Below are positions 12,147-22,782 of a stretch of DNA of 64,000 nucleotides, in pieces. A model generated the notes under the pieces. It was not told where the DNA came from and did no database searches. It was given only the letters and a program-made list of their open reading frames with translations. This DNA is from Hydra vulgaris (lineage: Eukaryota; Cnidaria; Hydrozoa; Anthoathecata; Hydridae), in the NCBI RefSeq assembly GCF_038396675.1, contig NC_088931.1, forward strand, positions 62,680,001 through 62,744,000, written 5' to 3'. Position numbers and translations under genes: made by a program. Within the stretch, counting starts at the first letter, position 1. Each line of letters begins with the position of its first letter.

Positions 12147-12295
12147 AGTTTAGATGAAATTTATTAAGTAGTCCCAATAAAAGTTCTTTATTTTATACTT
12201 TACTTACCGACTACTACGCATGCGCCTAAATTGTAAACATGTGCAACTCCTCTACTATGCGGGGAAAAAAAAAATTTTGGAGCACGAAAAATAAT

Positions 12296-14160
12296 GTTTT
12301 CAAGCAAGCGTAAAACACGTAGTTTTACAAAAAGCAAATTTGTTGGAAGTCCTAACCTTCTAGCAAATATAGAACCGCCGACAAACAGACAGATTATTCA
12401 AGATTTTTATTTTCTTAACAAAACTCATTCAAGTTAATGTTTTAGCGTAATTGTAAAACTTATAGCTGAAAAAATAATCATAATATGGAAAAAAGTCAAC
12501 ACTTGGCTACCATTAATGGCCACTTATTCTGTAGAAAAGAAAATTGGAGTATTTCTAAACATATCTAGGTTAATTAACCAAAGTAAATGCAAAGTATTAA
12601 CAGAAAAAAACACTTATAAAAAATTGGAAAGGCTTTTTGATATCAGCTCCTGCTCCTGTGATCTTAAAGTTGTTCTTTGTGATAATAAAAATATCTAATG
12701 AAGTCAATGTAATTCTCCAGACACTTATTTTTTATGCACATGTAATCCAGATCAAAAGGTACTATGTCATTTTTTAATAATCGATAAATAAAATAAAAGT
12801 ATTTTTAAATGAAATAAACATTAGTATATTACTAGTATGATAAAGTTTAATACAATGAACTTCATATGCAATTGCTCAATATTATTAAATAATATTTAGA
12901 TTCCTGTAGAAGAAGGGTTTATTTGAAAGACCAGAGAGAAAAGTCAGCTCAAAAACGATTATTTCAATTTGGCTCAGATCAAAGAAACATAAAACTGAAT
13001 ATAAAAATGTGGAACAATAATTACAACAAGAATCATCTAGTTTACTTCCAGAAATTTCATTATCAGAATCTGTTTCAGAATCTGCCATCTCTAGTTCTTG
13101 TGAGGTAATTAACTAATCAATTGAAATTTGGGTCATTATTTTACATTTTTTAAATTTAAATTTTTTTTTTAACACATCACTTTTTAATATCAAAATTTTT
13201 TCTTAATGTTTTATAACAATTCTTTTAGATATGGGAGCCTGAAAGAGATCCAACCAGATATTTTGATAAGTTTGATAAAAAAAAAAGCTGTGGTCATAGT
13301 TAATGACACATCCTAAAAACATATTCATATTTATTCAGTTTCGAGTTCATATTAATTCTTTGTAAATTTTACTAAAAATTATTACTTTCAAATTGAATTT
13401 TCTGAAAAATTATACTTATTAACTATTATTTTAGTTTTAAAATTTAATTTTTAAAAATTCTATTTGACAAAAATACTAAATATAATGTTTAATCAGGAAC
13501 TTACAATCTTTGAAATTTTCCAAAGTTTGCTCTAGAGTTTATTGAAAACGATATAGGAAGTTTATTGGAGCTGCTTTAGGAAATGCTCTTATGCATGATC
13601 TAACAGGACTGTTTAATGATCCAATAATTATATCAACTTCAGTTTTAGACAAATCCAAAATATACAGATAAAAGAAGTAAGTTAAACTATTGTCAAACTT
13701 AAAATCCGTTGAGAATAATAGAGAGTTTGGTTGCCTTGGTGTTGATGCTAAAATTGATAATGAAACTTTAGTTATAAGAGAAATCAAAAAAGAAGCTGGT
13801 GAGGTTGTATTAAAGAGATCAACAGAGAGAAAAAATCACATGACTGTGACTAAAGAACTTCACCATAACCTTTACAGTTGTGAGTATTTTACTAATAAGT
13901 TTTACCTAAAGTTCGAGCATCAGGAAAAAAGCCTGTACGAAGTTCTTGAAGAGTATGATTCTTTAAACACTCCAGGAGCACTTTTGGTAGACAACACCTA
14001 AACAAACACAGGTTATAAAGCAGAAATGGTGGTGGAGGTAAAGAAAAAACTTGGACGAAAACTTCAGACTATAGGCTGTAATCTTCATTAGAATGATCTA
14101 CTCTTTAGATCTTTGTTTAAAAAGTCACCAAACCATTTTGCATTTTTTGCATTTTGTGAA
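12296..14160 (+). pseudogene. Intron-bearing transposase-like gene of unassigned family (family B), broken
   Basis: Starts MFSSKRKTRSFTKSKFVG at 12296, followed by PPTNRQIIQDFYFL and LERLFDISSCSCDLKVVLCD (about 12630), a Cys-rich block. A donor GTACTATG after CNPDQK (about 12757) pairs with an acceptor before IPVEE (about 12900); next come LKDQREKSAQKRLFQFGSDQ and a Ser-rich linker ending ISSSCE before another donor at about 13105. Later exons read IGAALGNALMHDLTGLFND (about 13550), CLGVDAKIDNETL (13735), ALLVDNT then TNTGYKAEMV (13980-14020), and TIGCNLH (14070). The order D...DNTxTNTG...CxLH recurs in a family common in cnidarians and insects, and resembles hAT-type RNase H folds only loosely. 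A stop within the DNT block and frameshifts show it is dead. Confidence 0.6.
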
Positions 14161-14252
14161 TAGGCGTTATTAAAATTTAACTTATTGAGTAAATTTAACA
14201 TATCTAAAATAATTAGGATAGTCTTCTATTTTACAAATATTCTATTATATAA

Positions 14253-14453
14253 TCCACGCGTCGGCAACCTATTTTAAGTAGAGAGGTTTTTCCTTAAATA
14301 ATTAAAAAAAAAAAAAGAGCAACAGAATTACAGTTTTAGTATGTTTTAAATATAGTTTTAAATCAGAATATTATGTAATTTGGACTGGTGAGCCACAGAA
14401 AATTTAGATAACAGAGTAGCATGAGACTCGCGATCCGCGTGTTGCTGACCCCT
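14253..14453. mobile_element. hAT-type MITE of about 200 bases
   Basis: The left end reads CACGCGTCGGCAACC (about 14255) and the complement of the right end reads AAGGGGTCAGCAACACGCG. The right half contains GAGACTCGCGATCCGCGTG, the kind of subterminal G/C-rich motif seen in many hAT MITEs. No coding sequence. Class is inferred from end sequence style. Confidence 0.55.
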
Positions 14454-14514
14454 TATATAACCATTAAATAAATTTTCTACACTTTTAATTTTGAATTTTT
14501 TTCATAAAATCCGG

Positions 14515-14549
14515 ACCAGAATTTACAAAAGAATTTTGTAAATTCTGGT
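14515..14549. repeat. Perfect 16-base hairpin
   Basis: ACCAGAATTTACAAAA at 14515-14530 and its exact complement at 14534-14549 are separated by three bases (GAA). Confidence 0.85.
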
Positions 14550-14559
14550 TGGTATATAT

Positions 14560-15147
14560 AAGAATTAACGTCTAACTTAGAAATAAAATATTTTTGATTT
14601 AGAGTATTTCATTTTGTTTTTCTTCATTTCTTAGTAACTATAAGTTTCTTTGCTTATATTTATTTTATTTTATATATAAATTAGTTCGGTCCTGAGTTTA
14701 TAATACGATCCCGGAAACGCTACAGTAAACTTTGCTCACAGAGCCTTCGGACACCACTTCAAAGCTAAAATCGCTCATCCAGAAACTATTTTAATTTCAT
14801 AAAATTTTCTAGGATGTGTTTTTAGAGTATTTAGAAAATAACTCCATAATGCCAAACATTTAAGTCCAAAAAAAGTTGCAATTCAACCTGCCCAAGTAGG
14901 CAGAAAAAACAAATATTTAGAAAATTTCCAAATAAAAATATTGCGATATTTGTATGTTCTGTTAACTAAAATATTTCAACAAGTTGTTGCGTTGCCAGTT
15001 ACTCAAAAAGATGTGAAAACTAATGTGGATTTAAAGTTTACAGACATTTTTTTTGGAAAATCAATTTTTAAAAGTCAAAGACGTAGAAACTGGATTAGAG
15101 CTTTTTAATTAGCCTAATTAGCTTTTTAATTAGCCTAATAGATTAGC
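14560..15147. other. AT-rich stretch, no gene recognised
   Basis: No frame resembles a known protein. Near 15105-15150 a short unit (TTTTAATTAGCCTAA) is repeated three times next to the poly-T tail of the following LINE. Confidence 0.5.
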
Positions 15148-16125
15148 CTAATTTTTTTTTTTTTTTTTTTGAATTAAGGTTTTACAATAAATTGTGTAGG
15201 CATAAACTGCCTGTCTACCTAATTATATAATACTTGACAATTACAGAGTTTGTATAACTAATAGAAAATAAAATGTAGATTAGTCGTAGAGAAGCCATTC
15301 ATTTTTTAGATGATTGTCTAGAAGCAGTTTAAACGTTTTTAAAGATAACGTTGATACAATGTTATTAGGGAAGAAAGTTCCATTTATTTATTATTCTTAG
15401 AGAAAAAAAATTCATACGTAATTTTAATCGCGAAGATTGTTTTTTTAGTTTATATATATGACCACGAGTAATAAATTTACTATCTATTTCAAAAAGACTT
15501 CTGTCACTATTGTTGCTTTTGCACCATTTGTAGACGATGATTAGGTCTGCACGAAGTAGCCTGTATTTTACAGTTGTCATATTTAATGCCAACAATCTTT
15601 GTTCATACGGTAGATCCTGTAATCCATTGATTCGTTTCGAAGCTCTTCTTAACACATTTTCTAGTTGCCGTTTGTCTTTGAGAAGTCCAGGGTTACAGAT
15701 TGATCCACAGTATTCTAGGTGAGGGCGGACTAGTGCTGAAAATAGTTTTTTGAAGGATAATAAGTCTGGATATGATGTAAATGTTCTTTTTATTATTCCT
15801 ATTATTTGTGTGGCTTTGTTGACTTGAATAGTTGTGTGTTTGGAAAATAATAAGTTCGAATCTATGTGAACACCTAAATCTCGTTCGCAATTTGTGGTTT
15901 TAATGTTTACTATTATATTTTTTTCTGGATCATGCATATTATAAGTATGGGATTTGTTGTTGTTTCCTAAGTGCATTACAGAACATTTATCAATATTAAA
16001 TTTCACTCCCCATTTTTGAGACCATGTAACAAAAGCGTCGATGTCATTTTGTAATTCTTGCGCAGATTGAGTATTTTCGGAAGATTTTGGTATCATCAGC
16101 AAAAAGAGCTAATCCATCTAATTTC
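15148..16125 (-). mobile_element. 5'-truncated L2/CR1-clade LINE with reverse transcriptase C-terminus
   Basis: The - strand frame starts just inside the catalytic box, GLALFADDTKIFR (about 16120-16080), then shifts and continues as one open frame to 15365: WGVKFNIDKCSVMHLG, NCERDLGVHIDSNLLFSKHT, VRPHLEYCGSICNPG, and a C-terminal SLFEIDSKFITRGHIYKLKK block. This is the palm/thumb and C-terminal region of a LINE reverse transcriptase of the L2/CR1 group. The 3' tail is the T run at 15150-15169. Truncation at the catalytic motif is typical of incomplete target-primed reverse transcription. It cannot encode an active enzyme. It differs from the CR1 family at 7449 in sequence. Confidence 0.75.
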
Positions 16126-16739
16126 ATAATTCAAATTTCTAGTGTAATCTAACAAAGAGAAGAGAAATGTACCCTATGAAGCTTTATGTAAAAAACGACA
16201 ATCATTTGACTATCAGTAGTATCATTTACAATATAGATCTTGATAACTATACTGAGAAAATACATCATGACACCAAACCACCTAATAATAAGTTTACTGT
16301 TTCTAAATATTATCATCGATATTTATAAATCAGAATTTTAAATATTTTGCTTTTAAAAAATGCAGCACAAAATCTAATTGAATGAGCGATTTTGGAAAAA
16401 TAAGCTTTACTTGAACAAAGTATACATATTTCATACCAAAATAAGACGAACAAAAGAACTTTTTTTCAGACTTATTTTGAAGATTGTTAATGTCCTTTTC
16501 AATATCGTTAAAACTTAGTTCACTTGCGATTGTTGTTGGGCTGTTGTAGGAGGACCATCTAAATATTTTGCTTATGAAGCTTAAATGAATTCCATCAAAT
16601 AGAAATACTGCTTTACTGCAGTAGCCCAGCAATAGTGTAATATATTGAAAATAATAATACCAATTTTTTGCTAGAGTTGCCAACCTGAATTTTGGCCAAA
16701 TTGTGGAGCAATAAAGAATAACCTACAAAATTGTTTTTG
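16126..16739. other. No recognised gene
   Basis: A 117-residue open frame on the - strand (16330-16683) has no motif I recognise and AT-rich composition, so I do not call it a gene. Confidence 0.45.
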
Positions 16740-17296
16740 AAAAAAAGTTTCAAGACTGTATTATTGATTGTACTGAAGTTTTTTTGGCAAGAAAAAAGTT
16801 TTAACTTTATGATAGCAAACTTGGTTCAGTTATAAACATATTGATAACATTTAATTTGTTACTGTTATATAATAAAAACAGCAATTATTTTGCTGAGGAA
16901 ATTAGTTTATTATTTGTTGGCTGGACTGGTTACATATCCGACAGATTATATTATCAAAATAAACTTTTATCAGAAACTTAAACCTAATGGCTACTTTTAA
17001 TTTGACTCTATCTTTAGGTTACCATATTTATTAATTTGCTAAATAAAGTCTACTATACCAGCTTAATTTTCAATTTACTTCTATTAATTCAGTACATCGA
17101 GGACTCGCTATTAAAAATGCTATTGGGGTAACATTAAAAATGATAGCTTTTACAAAAGACTACAATTATCTGGATGCAAAATCTAGACAGCTATCTTATG
17201 TTCCTATGCATAATGTACGTGAATGGAGGAATTTGATGTATAAAATGTTTCCTGTTAATTATATGACTGCGAGGATCTCTCAACTTATTAGATAAT
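16740..17296 (+). pseudogene. Second, highly decayed ISL2EU-type transposase fragment
   Basis: FQDCIIDCTEVFLARKKF at 16750 matches the IIDCTEIF motif of the transposase at 4914-6545. GWTGYISDR (about 16920) corresponds to GWGGRxSDKE of that family, and MIAFTKDYNYLDAKSRQLSY with HNVREWRN (about 17140-17230) corresponds to the FTKGKxQLSAxEVEESR region. The three blocks are in the right order and spacing, but stops and shifts separate them. No YqaJ partner was recognised nearby. Confidence 0.5.
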
Positions 17297-19746
17297 GCTA
17301 TGTTGAATATGAATGCCTTTAATCATTTATTTGAGTGTAGATGATTAATGTAAATGTATATGTTCATATTTTTGCAACCTTATTTTGATTTTTAATTAAA
17401 ATAATCACTTATAGTTTGCAACTAAATCAATTACCTGATTTTAGAAGAACTTCCAAGTTCCTGGCCACCTTGATTATTTATAAATAATAAAAGCAAATTT
17501 ATAGAGAAGCATTATATTGTTATTTAAAGATTAAAAATCTAAATACATTTTAAATGGGGGTGTTAGTCTTAATTTATCTATTGTCTGGTTTAAAAATCTT
17601 TTCACAACCATTTAGTACTTTTTGTACTGTACTGAGCTCATTTTGTTCAAACACAAGTGTAAAGTTTTTAAAATTACCTAATTTTTTTTCAATGCTGTAA
17701 TTTTTCCAAAACTAGGTCTTTATTATTTGCTACTAACTTTCCTACCATTTTCTGTTAATTTGTTACTACTTATTGTTACAATTGGCAATTCTAGGTGTTT
17801 CTAACCACTGCCTCTTGGATGCTAAATTACTACTACTTAAAAATTTCAATTATGATGTTGTCATTTATTAAATTTCAAAAAAATCTTAAAAGCAATATGA
17901 ATTAAAAAAGTATGTAAGATTTTTGTTTTTGTTGTTTTATGAGATCAATCTGAATATAAAATTTGCAGAAGAATATGAAATATATACATAAAAGTTTTTA
18001 ATAGCAATCAAAGTTAATAAAAATAATAAAAACTTTTATTTTTACAATATATAAAAATATTTATCTAGTTATTCATGTAATTAGTTACATTTTTTATGCA
18101 ACTAATTATTTCAATCATTTTTCAAAAAAGACAAAATTTCATTTAAGGATATTAAAGAAATGCAAAAAACACGTATAAAGAGTATTTATATTATGAACTT
18201 ATGAATGTATACTGGTAAATTTTTAATGTTTTCTGTCTACAAGTATGCGCGCGTATGTTATTTACAAAAAGATTTGACGTTGCAAGGAAAGTCATTTGTT
18301 GTTACGCCACATCCTTGACACCTATTTGCGCTTAGATGTAAGGGCCCCCATAATTTAGTGTTGTTTAATTTAAAACGTTGCAAAATATTTTTAGACTTTG
18401 CTTTTGAAATTTACGAAAAAAGTACTTTTGTATGCTAATGCTCATTGCATAAAATGGACATTGTATCGAACAAAATTATGTTTTAAAAAAACTTCCTAGA
18501 AAAAATCATTTTAAATTCAACATTTTATGTTGTTCATGAAAAATAGTGCAAGTTGTATCCAATAAGACAACATATTCTTGTGGTGATTCTGCTGCATCTA
18601 TTTTGTGTACCAGTTTGATCAACCTGGTACTCAAAAGAAGTGAAGTTTGATAGAAATTAAAAAAAAAAATTATTTTTAAAAATTTTTTTAATAAAGTTCA
18701 TACAACTTATTTATAATAAAAAAAAAACAGCACATTAAAAACTGTGTTAAGATTTTTATCTAAAAGGAGTTAGTTTAAACCATTCTTTAATAAAAAAATT
18801 ATTAAATTTTTACTGTAAGACCAATTTCAAGATTTTTTATTGTTTAAAATTAGTAACCTCAGATATTTATTTTCACACTAATACAAATAATATGTAAAAA
18901 AAAATCATGATGACCAGAGTTTGGGAACTATAATAGGGCCCTAAAGTCCAAATTTTTAGAGAAGGGGGCAACGATAGCATTTTAAAAAAACTCTACCATT
19001 ATGAATTCGACTAAAAGTCATCTGTAAAATTCTCATTTAGTAAAAATCTATTTTAACGTTCTAAAGTTATGACCTTGTAAAGTAGACAACCCCCTTAATT
19101 AGAGAGGGTTTCAAACTTTTCTTGGTAATAAACTTTCCTACCACTGTAATTTTTTGTAAAACATTCTTATTTGATACCAGGATCAATATTGCAAAATTTC
19201 AAGTTTGCACCATCTTTTGAAATTATCTATTTTGAGCACCAAAAATTCATGACCTGCCCGTTTAACCCCTTTTTTTTGAAAGACGTTGACAGAATTTTTT
19301 TAAAACTTAGATAATAGTTATTCAGAGCATTGTGGTTTCGAAAATGTATACTGTTTCTGGTGGACATTTTTTTCTAATAAGTTATTTCTGCTAGAGTGTG
19401 TCCTACGATATTTGTTTTTTACCCAGATACTTACCTTTTATAAATCTTTGTGAAGAGACCTTCTCGACAATTAAGAATAATACAAGAAGAAAAATAGCTC
19501 CAATTGGAAATAACGGTTTATTAGAATGAATGAGGAACGGTTGTGAGCATATTACTGAACATAATCTTTCAAACTACGAGAGACACTGCGAATCTTTTTT
19601 TGTTCATGGAGATGACATTAATAGAGAAAAAAAGACATGATTTGTAAAGGTTTGTTTTTTCAAATTTGTTTCTATCATGTAACAAGAAAACTTATCAAAG
19701 CTAGAAACTCCCTAAGCCCTCCCCCCTCCTTTCTCGGGACGGCCTT
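17297..19746. other. Long AT-rich stretch without recognisable genes
   Basis: About 2.4 kb with no frame that I can assign. Around 18600-18660 a short piece (CAACCTGGTACTCAAA) resembles part of the foldback element at 56173-56755. Near 19726-19749 a C-rich tract followed by CGGGACGGCCTTGTA borders the next (TA)n array. Confidence 0.5.
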
Positions 19747-19957
<211 letters not shown>

Positions 19958-20159
19958 TTTGCTGTGGGTTGGCAAATTATTAGCGACACTTTACTTTTAA
20001 GTAATTTTAAAGTATAAACTACTTTAATGAATAAATACGCACCTTGTAGTTAACTTTTTTATTGCTTTTATATTTAGAGAGCTTTATTTAGAATATAAAA
20101 CAACATAATTACTTATTCATAGCTATTTATTTTTTTATAAAAAGTTTTAACATAACAAA

Positions 20160-21300
20160 TAAGGTAATAATCTTAATATTTTGTAATGCCAGCCTTTGCT
20201 ACAATAACGGCTTTAAAGCGTCAGGGCATGCTTTCTATGCAGACTTTGAATTTTGTTGGAGGGGAGGGGAACACTGGGGTTACTATGCCTCTCTCTTACA
20301 AGGGTTTATTAATTGCTGCTTGGTAGTGATGATTTCTTTGGCAATTTCTTGTTTTGTGATCTCCCAAAGGTTTTCAATGGGCCTCATATCAGGTGAATTT
20401 CCTGGCCATGGCAAAACACGCACTTTTTTTTCAGTTAGTAACACTTCCAGCTTTATGGCATGGTGCTGAGTCACACATGAACATATACTCTTCATTACCA
20501 GGGAACCATTCTCGGACCTGGGGTAGGAGCCTGTTTTCCAGTACTTGCTTGTATTGGTCCTGCCTCATGGTCCCTTCCACAATGTAAAGGCAGCCCTTGA
20601 CTGAGATCACAGACCACACCATTACACTCACAGAATGTTTAACCTTTTTCAAAAGGTAGTCCTGGTGGAATTTTTCTCTTGGGCGTTGTCGAACAAAAGA
20701 GCTTTCGTCCATCAAAATTTTAAATGTTGATTCGTCGGAGAAGCAGACTTGTAAAACATTTCAAAGATATTGTAAAATTATTAACCTTAAATTTTTCTGG
20801 TTTCTTACAATATCATAAGTTATATTTACTCTACTCCAGTCTTCAATAGTCATATGCAGGTATTTTCTAGCCCATTCCAGTCGCTTTTTTTTCATGGCTT
20901 CAGTTAAACGTGGTTTTTTGGTTGGACGACTACCCATTAAATTCTCTTTAGCCAACTTTCTCGGAACCGTCCATTCGGAGACGTTAATTTCTTCATTGTT
21001 TATCATTGTAGCTAGTTAAGCCACACTTTTTTTTTTCTGTTTTTAAGAAAGATGTCTCTAATTTTACGGTCACAACGAGGAGTAGTGATCCTTTTTCTGC
21101 CACTTTTGCTGACACGGTCTAGTTCTAAAGGCACATTTATATCAATTTGTTTTTTAATTCGGCTCACTATAGTCAAAGTCAGTATACTGACTTTGAAACA
21201 CTTGCAATTGCTGCTCTCTCTTAGAATGTGTATAATGAAGAAGTAAAGTTTTTACCTCCTTACTTTTTCTTGGGGTTAAGTCTGGAGACTTGTCCATACT
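20160..21300 (-). pseudogene. Tc1/mariner-type transposase, broken
   Basis: The - strand carries, in order: a short N-terminal region beginning MDKSPDLTPRKSKE (21297), SGRKRITTPRCDRKIRDIFL (about 21110-21050), the second DNA-binding half NVSEWTVPRKLAKENL and KKRLEWARKYL (20990-20850), MMDESSFVRQRP (20715; first Asp in DES), VKHSVSVMVWSVIS (about 20640), FMCDSAPCH (about 20490; second Asp), and WPGNSPDMRPIENLW (about 20400-20360; the Glu). This is a DDE transposase of a Tc1-type element, which inserts at TA. Frameshifts at about 20490 and 20750 and others near 21100-21200 break it. I could not place the terminal inverted repeats with confidence. Confidence 0.75.
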
Positions 21301-21602
21301 AAGAAATCAATGAGAATGGTTACATGTCAGGTGAGGTGAGAATGATTCCAAGTAAGGATTTATGCACTAAAATTAGCAAAAATAATAAATTGTTAACTAT
21401 AACTAATTGAGCTATTAACCAATACTTAAATTTCAATAGTTCTGAACTCAAAAAACTTGCAAAATATTGCTCCAAAATAAATAATTGAAATCAATTTTGA
21501 ACTTACTCAAACCACACTTTTCAACAATTGACAGCTAATTGAGTAATAACCGAACTTTTTGACAGATAGGGTGGACTGACATAATTGCTACAGTTTAAAA
21601 AC

Positions 21603-21656
21603 AACTTGACCTTTTTTGACAAGTAAGCCGACTTACTTGTCAAAAAAGGTCAAGTT
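21603..21656. repeat. Perfect 25-base hairpin with 4-base loop
   Basis: The arm at 21603-21627, starting AACTTGACCTTTTTTG, is exactly complementary to 21632-21656; the loop is CCGA. The surrounding 300 bases show no gene. Confidence 0.9.
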
Positions 21657-22054
21657 TGCCGACATAATGAACAAAAAAATAATTGATGGGGGGAGGGGGG
21701 AGAGACCTCCCACACACCCCCATCGCGCCGGCCTTGTATATATTTATATATATTGGATTACACTATTTCACACACATTAAAATTTATTTTTAACTGGAAT
21801 AAGTGAAATATTTTTTATCAATAGTTATTTAAGCAAATCATAACATGCATTAGAGAATTGGTATATATTTTAAAACCGCCATATTGAATGCAAAAAACGC
21901 CAGATTAAATGAATAAAACCACCAGATTCGTGCAAAAAACTACCAGGCTAAATGCAAAAACAAGTATTTTTTATAACGCAAACATATAAACAGTATAAAT
22001 TTTAGACTTAAAATGGTTAAAATAAAATTATATAAAGCTAAATTATTTTCTTTT
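21657..22054. other. No gene; C-rich tract with recurrent border motif
   Basis: A C/G-rich tract (21690-21735) ends CGCCGGCCTTGTATATAT, resembling the border of the (TA)n array at 19747. The rest is AT-rich and unassigned. Confidence 0.45.
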
Positions 22055-22057
22055 ATA

Positions 22058-22132
<75 letters not shown>
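22055..22132. repeat. (TA)n microsatellite
   Basis: About 78 bases of AT dinucleotide repeat with one ATG interruption near its start. Confidence 0.9.
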
Positions 22133-22138
<6 letters not shown>

Positions 22139-22224
22139 AAAATTTAAGTAAACAATTGTTTCCTTCAATGTTACTACCTTATTTTATGTTTATTTACGTT
22201 TTTCATGCGATTCTGTGCTTAAAG

Positions 22225-22782
22225 ACGGGAGGCTGAATAAGCGCGAATCGGCATAAGTGCGAACTGGCATATATGCGATTTGGTATAAGTGCGCCAAAAG
22301 ATTTTGCAAACATTGGCATAAGTGCGAATTGGCATGAGTGCAAACTGGCATAAGCGCGAAGCAGTTACAAAAACTGGCATAAGTGCGAACTGGCAGAAGT
22401 GCGAATTGGCAGAAGTGCGCATTGGCAGAAGTGCGCATAATAATTTTGCAAGCATTGCTATCAGTGCGAATTGGCCTAATTACAAACTGGCATAAGTGCA
22501 AATTGGTATTTTGTACTTATGGCAATTCGCACTTTTTGCACTTATGGCAATGTTTGCAAATTTATTCGGCGCACTTATGTCAGTTCACGCTTATGCTAGT
22601 TTGCAGTTATGCCAATATTTGCAAATTTGTTCGGCGCACTTAGCCAGTTCGCACTTATACAAGTTCGCACTTATGCCAGTTTCTGTAACTGCTTTGCACT
22701 TATGCCAGTTCGCACTTATGCCAGTTCGCATATGAAATTATCGGTTCGCATTATGAAATTCGTGCTTATTTAGTCGCCCCTT
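22225..22782. repeat. Foldback structure made of 16-base iterons in two inverted arms
   Basis: The left arm (about 22225-22506) holds repeated copies of a unit close to CTGGCATAAGTGCGAA, and the right arm (about 22507-22782) holds the same unit in reverse orientation (TTCGCACTTATGCCAG). Larger landmarks also mirror: GCAGTTACAAAAACTGGC on the left against GCAGTTACAGAAACTGGC on the complement of the right, and GATTTTGCAAACATTGGC against CAAATTTGCAAATATTGGC. The outer ends are GGGAGGCTGAATAAGCGCG (left) and, complemented, GGGCGACTAAATAAGCACG (right). The unit length is not a multiple of three, so open frames here are artefacts of the repeat. Probably the ends of a non-autonomous foldback element. 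Confidence 0.75.

Larger units (their letters stand above)
4826..12287. mobile_element. ISL2EU-like two-gene DNA transposon, split by a CR1 LINE
   Basis: Two convergent genes are visible: a THAP-DDE transposase on + from 4914 and a YqaJ exonuclease-type gene on - from 12146. The sequence ahead of each start is shared in inverted orientation: CGCATGCGCAGTAGTTGG at 4857 and, on the complement, CGCATGCGTAGTAGTCGG at 12224-12207, each followed by GTAGGCAAAAG or GTAAGTAAAG. An outer GTGCTnnnAAATTTTTTTT block is also shared. The YqaJ gene runs N-terminus first from 12146 to about 11185 and resumes at about 7448 after a LINE. Without the LINE the element would be about 3.7 kb. The pairing of a DDE_4-type transposase with YqaJ is characteristic of ISL2EU. 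The exact termini are uncertain by tens of bases. Confidence 0.75.

Noticed and set aside
16330-16683. 117-residue open frame on the - strand
   Set aside because: No recognisable motif, A/T-driven composition, and no splice or start context to support it.
19966-21600. GGGTTGGCAAATTATTAGCG (19966) and GGGTGGACTGACATAATTGC (21569) as ends of the Tc1 at 20160-21300
   Set aside because: The two are loosely alike but in the same orientation, whereas terminal repeats must be inverted.
22190-22735. Overlapping frames rich in FALMPVRTYA-like repeats on both strands
   Set aside because: They follow the 16-base iterons; because 16 is not a multiple of three the same motif appears in every frame, and the arms are mirrored, so coding is unlikely.
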